Assembly: GCA_040754375.1 (NCBI GenBank)
Contig: JBFMCT010000008.1
Coordinates: 45,114-109,113, forward strand
Length of the DNA: 64,000 nt
Source of the DNA: Actinomycetota bacterium
Lineage (GTDB): Bacteria; Actinomycetota; Acidimicrobiia; Acidimicrobiales; AC-14
Direction of reading: 5' to 3'
The position numbers and the translations under genes were made by a program. The notes under the pieces were generated by a model that worked only from the letters and a program-made list of their open reading frames with translations, was not told the origin of the DNA and made no database searches. Each line of letters opens with the position of its first letter. Positions within the stretch are counted from its first letter, which is position 1. Below, in pieces: positions 60,601 through 64,000 of the stretch.

Positions 60601-60867
60601 GACGGCCAGGAGGCCATCGCCACCGTGGCCCGGTACCGGCCCGAGCTGGTCGTCCTCGACGTCGTCATGCCGGGCATGGGCGGCCTGCAGGCCCTCCCTG
60701 CCATCCGGCTGGCGGCCCCGGGCGCGGCGGTCGTCCTCCTCACGGCCTCCGACCGGTCAGACCTTCCCGACCACGAGGTCGGCCAGGCCCTCGGGTTCCT
60801 CGACAAGACCCTCGACCTCGACAGCCTGGTGGCCCGCCTCTCCGGCCTCCTGGGCTCGGCCGCCTGA
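54610..60867 (+). CDS. Giant Ser/Thr kinase - ATPase - TPR - GAF - PAS - GGDEF - EAL - receiver protein
   Basis: One 2085-residue chain. Kinase domain at about 10-270 with HRDVKPAN near 135 and VDFGFAR near 157; a STAND/AAA ATPase from about 310 with Walker A GAESGGGKT near 334; a TPR-rich region about 690-1200; GAF 1244-1394; PAS 1398-1510; GGDEF with intact LGGDEFAV near 1598 and an I-site RPQD five residues before; EAL-type phosphodiesterase where the motif reads EAV (near 1724) but NVSSRQLQ, LEITES, DDFGTGYSS, LKIDRSFV and EGVET are intact; and a receiver with phosphoacceptor in VVLDVVMPGMGG near 2016. No membrane segments. Kinase-ATPase-TPR-GAF order is known from PknK-like proteins; a c-di-GMP module and receiver on top is rare. 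AAGGGAG precedes ATG 54610. Confidence 0.9.
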   Translation: MVASEEGLVLAERFACTRLLKSGGGVSTYAGTDRQTGHEVVVKTVEEASVPPAVRLRVAHEAVILRRLAGPDVHPLVAVGSDGGLLYLVQPFVPGLTLKDRLAASGALSVASALRVGTRALAALQYAHEGGVLHRDVKPANVIVDDGEPIERAVLVDFGFARGAWLDPAVREDPLETARYLAPEAAGALGGQGVDERADLYSLGVVLFECLAGTSPFDGRDVGEVLRQHLSATTPSLLSLRDGVPRALDEVVQRLLRKVPGERYQSASAALVDLRAIEAAVERGETDPPVVVGLHDCRQALTEPAFVGRAAELVLLTGLVDDAAAGRGRLVLLGAESGGGKTRLLEELAQTAGPSTWALRGTGVDQAAHRPFQVLDGVATAIAAEAERRPELAASLRRRLGTRAAAAAAALPALGPALAGTDEDGDTGPAAYGEARSVEALVALLESLGEPGRPALILLDDCQWADRLSLRLLARLGTRAESGDVHALVVAAFRPEGAGARLAHEVEHAVRLDLPPLAPEEMAGLLESMAGPVPSPAAEVVARLAEGSPFMATAVLRGLVESGALVNSDAGWRVDSTRLESAQTSRRAALFLVRRLELLSEDALGLLSVGAVLGKQFDLALAVELFGRPALTAAAAVSESVGRRILWVDEATSRCTFRHDMLREALLARLTEGDRRSLHLRAALRMEVTGDDRPFELAYHFDAGGRSERALPFALRAADEARRRHSLEVAAAQYRIAERATATDAGTRAQVAEGLGDVLTLMGEYEEASACLVQALALVKGADRQAEIEGKLGDVAFKRGDQRQARQHLERALRLLGRRVPRRAPVFLVLLIEELVVQALHTLLPRLFTGRRRVEKAGRDLMAVRIYSRLTYVYWFSAGKVPCAWSHLREMNLAERYPPTAELAQAYSEHAPVMTMVPWYRRGIAYARRSLAVRQARGDLWGQGQSLSFYGAVLYSASRYRECIARCEEAVHLLERTGDRWEMNTATWHTAFAYYRLGELDRAARICRDLYASASQIGDRTSAGIALSGWARATGGQVPEALVRGHLRLGFDDAHTGTEVRLAEGVRLLAAGDVDGAIATFDEAVSIVNQAGLRQEYVAPALPWLATALRLRAEQAPPFRSLRQRAQVRRAAEVARRAAAVSRDYRNNRPHALRERALVAALRGRGWRARRLFRAALAEAALQGARYEHALTRQAFGRAGAGFGWAGAAEMLLQAETDLRVMMPADPDEGTGTEEPATASLSLADRFETLLGAGRAIASATSVEAIHTAVLEAASNLLRGDRCELVVLGANGEPVAEDGRLAADPAGRELVARALAAGAPVVSSEDGLGGVSDVLMLLGLRSVLCAPVWCDERPVACLVAGHHQIGNLFSHDEVRLAEYLTTLAGAALEHVAGTEARFNSLAQNSSDVITIVDHHGTVTYQGSSVRRVFGFEAADRVGRPLVDWAHPDDAGTVAAVLQAAAAGEPVPALVEWRLAHGDGSWRHVETAIADLSGVPGLRGLVLNSRDVSERRALEEALRSRALHDDLTGLANRGLFADRINHCLAHRSGRPVTVLFLDLDDFKGVNDSLGHPAGDVLLKGVARRLLTCVRPQDTVARLGGDEFAVLLEDTDERQGRRVAERVLAAMAPAFELDGQPVHARTSVGVASGNTGGVVDASELLSRADAAMYVAKARGKGRYEVFVSEMQERARERVMIQTDLQWAVQADEMEVHYQPLVGLRTGEVVGFEAVLRWRHPTRGLLGPADFIEVAEDSGLIVPIGAWTIRQACREGRRLQRAHPERAPFGISVNVSSRQLQDRGLLEEVEVALAESGFDPRLLTLEITESATFDDAEGAIAKLRDLKALGTRLAIDDFGTGYSSLAYLRRFPVDQLKIDRSFVAGLGKDSQDTAIVTSVIGLAHALGLEAVAEGVETLAQLEHLTSLGCDIAQGFNWRRPAALADVDAWLTPAATFLGDHGLLDGPGRNGPVRVVLVDDRPELRAAIRIAMELDGQFKVVAEASDGQEAIATVARYRPELVVLDVVMPGMGGLQALPAIRLAAPGAAVVLLTASDRSDLPDHEVGQALGFLDKTLDLDSLVARLSGLLGSAA

Positions 60868-60894
60868 CCGGTCGGGGCCTAGTACCCGCGGCTC

Positions 60895-61914
60895 TCAGCC
60901 CCGCCGGGCGGCCGTCGGCTCCGGAGCGCTGGGGCCGCGGGCCGGTGGGCTGTCGACCGCCCCCGGCACGCCGACGGCCCGGCGGGGGCGGGGGAGACGG
61001 GCGAACAGGCCCCGGCGGGCGGGCTTGAGGGCCTGGGTGCGGGGGTCGAGCAAGTCGCGCAGGCCGTCGCCCGCGAGGTTGAAGGCGAGGACCACCAGGG
61101 TGATGGCCGCGCCGGGGTAGAGCAGGAGCTGGGGGGCGCGCTCGATCTGGAAGCGGGCCTCGGACAGCATGGCCCCCCACTCGGCCGTGGGCGGGCCGAC
61201 CCCGAACCCCAGGAAGGACAACCCCGAGACGGCCAGCAGGACCGCCCCCATGTCGATCGTGCTGAAGACGACCAGGGGCCCGAGGAGGTTGGGCAGGATG
61301 TGCCGGAAGACCAGGCGCCTCCGGGTCGCACCCGCGGCTCGGGCCGCTTCCACGAACTGGCTCTCTCGGATCTTGATGGCCATGCCCCGCACCAGGCGGG
61401 CGTAGCGGGGCCACTGGACGAGGATGATGGTGATGACCAGGTTACGCAGGCCCTGGCCCAGCAGGCCGACCACGACCAGGGCCTGGATGAGGGTCGGTAC
61501 CGACAGCAGCATGTCGACCAAGCGCATGATGACCGTCTCGGCGAAACGCCCGTAGACGGCGGCCACCAGCCCGAGGCACAGCCCCACGAGGGTGATGCCG
61601 GCAGTGGCCGTGAACGCCATCCCCAGTGACAGCCGGCCACCGTGCAGGATGCGGGCGAACTCGTCACGCCCGAGGTGGTCGGTGCCCAGCAGGTGCGTTC
61701 CCGACGGCGAGGCGAAGCGGTTGGTGAAGTCCGTCTGGTTGGGGTCGTGGCTGGCGATGGCGGGGGCGAGGACGGCGCCCAGCACGAACAGCCCGACGAG
61801 GACGAGACCCGCCAGCGACGCCCGGTCGCGGGTGAGCCGGCGCCACATGCGGCCGCGCGCGCCCCCCGTCTGGAGGTTCTCGGCGTCGAGCAGGTTGAGG
61901 TCAGACGCTCTCAA
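60895..61914 (-). CDS. dppC: Oligopeptide/dipeptide ABC transporter permease (DppC type)
   Basis: A 339-residue permease. The N-terminal cytoplasmic part and first helix (ASLAGLVLVGLFVLGAVLAP) lead to HLLGTDHLGRDEFARIL, the DppC/OppC signature, then five further helices and the coupling loop VEAARAAGATRRRLVFRHIL. A cytoplasmic Arg/Pro-rich tail ends it. TTG 61914 has GGAGG 6 bases upstream and overlaps the end of the other permease by 14 bases. No ATPase gene is in the window. Confidence 0.9.
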   Translation of the reverse strand: MRASDLNLLDAENLQTGGARGRMWRRLTRDRASLAGLVLVGLFVLGAVLAPAIASHDPNQTDFTNRFASPSGTHLLGTDHLGRDEFARILHGGRLSLGMAFTATAGITLVGLCLGLVAAVYGRFAETVIMRLVDMLLSVPTLIQALVVVGLLGQGLRNLVITIILVQWPRYARLVRGMAIKIRESQFVEAARAAGATRRRLVFRHILPNLLGPLVVFSTIDMGAVLLAVSGLSFLGFGVGPPTAEWGAMLSEARFQIERAPQLLLYPGAAITLVVLAFNLAGDGLRDLLDPRTQALKPARRGLFARLPRPRRAVGVPGAVDSPPARGPSAPEPTAARRG

Positions 61915-62857
61915 CCCGTCCCTCCAGTCGCACGCGCGGGTCGAGCAGCCCGTAGGAGATGTCGACGAGCAGGTTTATGAGGATGTACGCGCCCCCGAAG
62001 ATCACGACCATGGCCTGGATCATCGGGTAGTCGCGCTGGGATATGGCCTCGAACATCAGAGACCCCAGCCCGGGCCACGAGAAGATGAACTCGGTGATGA
62101 CCGCCCCTTCGAGCAGGGCTCCCAGCAGCACACCCATGTAGGTCACGACCGGCACGGCGGCGTTGCGCAACCCGTGGCGCATGATCACGATCGCCCCGGT
62201 CAGGCCCTTGCTGCGGGCCGTGCGCATGTAGCCCTCGCCGAAGACCTCCAGCAAGCTGGAACGCAGCAGCCGGGAGACCACGGCCGTCGGGAGGATGGCC
62301 AGGACGGTCACCGGCATGATCAGGCTCTGGAGGCCCTCGCGCCCGCCCACGGGCAGGATCTTCAGCTTGGTCACGAACAGGATGATGAGCAGGTAGGAGA
62401 AGAAGAACCCGGGCATGGATGCCCCGAACAGGGCGAACACCCGCAGCAACTGGTCGGGCCATCGACGGTGGTAGAGGGCGGCCACCGTGCCGAGAGGGAT
62501 CGAAACCACCACGATCACCGCGAACGCCGTGAGGGCCAACTGGGCGGTGGCCGGGGTCCGCTCGGCGATGACCTCGGCCACCGGCCGCTTGTTGGTGAAC
62601 GACAGCCCGAGGTCGCCGGTCACCGCGGCGCCCAGCCAGCTCACGTACTGCACCCAGTAGCCCTTGTCGAGGTTGAGCTCCTGGCGGGCGAACTCGTACT
62701 CCGCAGGGCTGGGTTCCTGCCCGCCGCCCGCCAGCCGCCGGGCCAGTTCCTCGGAGGGGTCCCCTGGTGCCGCCGACACCAGGGCGAAGATCAGGAACGA
62801 AAGAGCGAGGAGGGTCGGGATGGCGACGAATGCACGGCGCGCCGCGTAACGCCCCAT
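61901..62857 (-). CDS. dppB: Oligopeptide/dipeptide ABC transporter permease (DppB type)
   Basis: A 318-residue permease with an N-terminal helix (FVAIPTLLALSFLIFALVSAAPGDP), an outside loop (YVSWLGAAVTGDLGLSFTNK) and five more helices. The coupling loop is YMRTARSKGLTGAIVIMRHGLRN (key part ARSKGLTG). FSWPGLGSLMFEAISQRDYP is typical of DppB. A strong AAGGGGGG site precedes ATG 62857. It pairs with the following permease. Confidence 0.92.
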   Translation of the reverse strand: MGRYAARRAFVAIPTLLALSFLIFALVSAAPGDPSEELARRLAGGGQEPSPAEYEFARQELNLDKGYWVQYVSWLGAAVTGDLGLSFTNKRPVAEVIAERTPATAQLALTAFAVIVVVSIPLGTVAALYHRRWPDQLLRVFALFGASMPGFFFSYLLIILFVTKLKILPVGGREGLQSLIMPVTVLAILPTAVVSRLLRSSLLEVFGEGYMRTARSKGLTGAIVIMRHGLRNAAVPVVTYMGVLLGALLEGAVITEFIFSWPGLGSLMFEAISQRDYPMIQAMVVIFGGAYILINLLVDISYGLLDPRVRLEGRVESV

Positions 62858-62881
62858 CCCGGTCCCCCCTTGCTCAGCCGG

Positions 62882-63913
62882 TTACTTGGGATGGACGGCC
62901 AGGCTGAACCACGTCTGGTTGGTGAACGACGGGTGCGGGTCGGTGAACTCGACGTGCTTGGCCATCCCGTAGATCCGGAACGCTCCCGCCAGCGGGGCCA
63001 CGATGTACTCGTCGTTGATCAGGATCTTCATCATGTTGGCCGACGCCTGCTGGGCCTCAGCGGTGGTACGGGCCGCCATCGACTTGTCCACCTCGGCCTC
63101 GAAGGCGTCGCTGGCCGGGCCGGTGGGGTGGAACTGGATGGTGTTGGCGTTGCGCTTCGACATGCGGAGCACCGGCAGGAAGGCCGGGTTGCCGTCGTTC
63201 TGGTTGGGCGGTTCGAGGTCGAGGTCGAAGTCGCCGTTGCCCCGGTCGTAGAGGGCGTTACGGGTGGCGACGTCGGGCGTCCTCTTGAGCTCGACCTCGA
63301 TCCCGACCTCACGCAGGTTGGCCTGGATGACGGTCAGGGCCGACTCGGGGACCTCCTGCTGGCCCAGCAGGATCATCTTGAGGCGCTGGCCGTTGCGGGT
63401 ACGGATGCCGTCGGGCCCGGCCGTCCACCCGGCGGCGTCGAGCACGCGGCGGGCCCGGCCCAGGTCACGGGGCGTGGGGGCCACGACGTCGGCCGACGAG
63501 CCCAGGACGCTGCGGGGAGCCATCCACCGGCCCGGCTCGCCGTTGCCTTCGAGCACGACGTCGACGTAGGTCTCCCGGTCCAAGGCGTACGTGACGGCCT
63601 CACGGACGGCCTTCTCGGACGTGATGCGCTCGGGCTTGACGTTGATGTAGATGAGGTGGTTGCGGCCCGGGTCGGAGCGGACGATCTTGAAGTTGGGGTC
63701 GCCCTCGAGCGACTTGGTGGCGTCGGGCGGAAGGTCGTAGACGAAGTCGACCTGGCCCGAGCGCAGCGCCTGGAGACGGGCCACGGGGTCGGGGATGAAA
63801 CGGATCTCGAAGCGCTTCACCTTGGGCTTCTCGCCCCAGTACTCCTCATTGCGCTCGAACGCCGCGGTCTGCTTCCAGGACTCCTGACCTACGCGCCATA
63901 GTCCCTGAGGTGC
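62882..63913 (-). pseudogene. Family 5 solute-binding protein lacking its N-terminal part
   Basis: About 343 codons of a peptide/nickel-type binding protein, from GLWRVGQESWKQTAAFERN through EEYWGEKPKVKRF, IPDPVARLQALRSGQVDFVY and LDRETYVDVVLEGNG to the end. Complete proteins are 500-550 residues, with a signal and about 200 residues before the GTGPW-like segment. Here that segment is altered (APQGLW) and the in-frame codon just before it is TGA (63914-63916); no signal peptide can be read. A GTG at 63820 would only start later. The downstream permeases are intact. It is a real truncation, a rearrangement or an assembly join. Confidence 0.7.
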
Positions 63914-64000
63914 TCAGGGCGCCTTGACGCTGTAGCGGAGGACGAGGTCGGTGCCGGGATAGACGGTGTCGGTGGAGCTCAGTTCGGCGCAGAGGGCGGC
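63914..64000 (-). CDS. C-terminal tail of an unknown protein (cut by window edge)
   Basis: The last 28 codons of a minus-strand frame reading toward TGA 63914-63916, ending VYPGTDLVLRYSVKAP. The residues look like a surface beta domain and not like a solute-binding protein, so a different gene may be joined to the binding-protein fragment here. Too short to name. Confidence 0.35.
   Translation of the reverse strand, partial: AALCAELSSTDTVYPGTDLVLRYSVKAP

Noticed and set aside
61592..63901. A 769-codon plus-strand frame over the dipeptide permeases
   Set aside because: Antisense shadow; both permeases and the binding-protein fragment read perfectly on the minus strand.

Overview
The window is about 70% GC or more, uses many GTG and TTG starts, is densely packed, and looks like chromosome of a free-living actinobacterium. 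A nitrate regulator of the NnaR type, a gluABCD-type uptake operon, a mycothiol-era DinB/SCP2 protein, PNPOx-like flavin/F420 proteins and the order scpA-scpB-rluB-aroH-tyrA-cmk-der all fit Actinomycetota. A deep lineage such as Acidimicrobiia is my guess, not something the sequence proves. At least eleven intact genes and one broken one have a TANNNT box 6-8 bases before the start codon and no leader, so leaderless transcription is common here.

Layout. 1-0.9 kb: the end of a Xer recombinase, a TraR/DksA zinc-finger protein and a lone, shortened MazF-like toxin. 0.9-11.7 kb: a minus-strand nitrate assimilation operon (nirB, nirD, a fused DmsB-DmsC electron-transfer protein, nasA, then the nitrate ABC importer nrtA, nrtB, ATPase), with the HemD-like regulator nnaR divergent. 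11.8-19.8 kb: two small proteins, then a signalling locus (Hpt/multi-receiver/HEAT protein apparently split by a frameshift, a processive family 2 glycosyltransferase, a hybrid CHASE3 histidine kinase, a single-domain response regulator). 19.9-24.3 kb: glutamate-type ABC importer with a large hairpin inside, an rRNA methyltransferase and a small membrane protein. 24.3-36.7 kb: housekeeping (trpS, scpAB, pseudouridine synthase, amidase, DacB, aroH, tyrA, cmk, plsC, ispH, a DUF512 radical SAM protein, der). 36.7-39.1 kb: a SpoIIE-type phosphatase, a zinc-ribbon membrane protein, a DM13 lipoprotein and tRNA-Pro(GGG).

39.1-40.8 kb is a small decayed island behind the tRNA: a wrecked tyrosine integrase and a VapC-type toxin-antitoxin pair, bounded by two copies of a GGTCAC triple repeat. 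40.9-54.5 kb: a phospholipase C-like protein with four membrane helices inserted into its catalytic domain, a DsbA-fold protein, a PAS-GAF-GGDEF protein, a PNPOx-APH-AAA fusion followed by two free PNPOx-like proteins, several hypotheticals, a MerR regulator with a large membrane protein, and an FAD oxidoreductase. 54.6-60.9 kb: one 2085-residue protein joining a Ser/Thr kinase, a STAND-like ATPase, TPRs, GAF, PAS, GGDEF, EAL and a receiver. 60.9-64 kb: two oligopeptide-type permeases and a substrate-binding protein that lacks its N-terminal part.

Themes: nitrate-to-ammonium reduction probably fed by quinol, heavy investment in phosphorelay and cyclic-di-GMP signalling, and many 4-base ATGA/GTGA gene overlaps that point to translational coupling.
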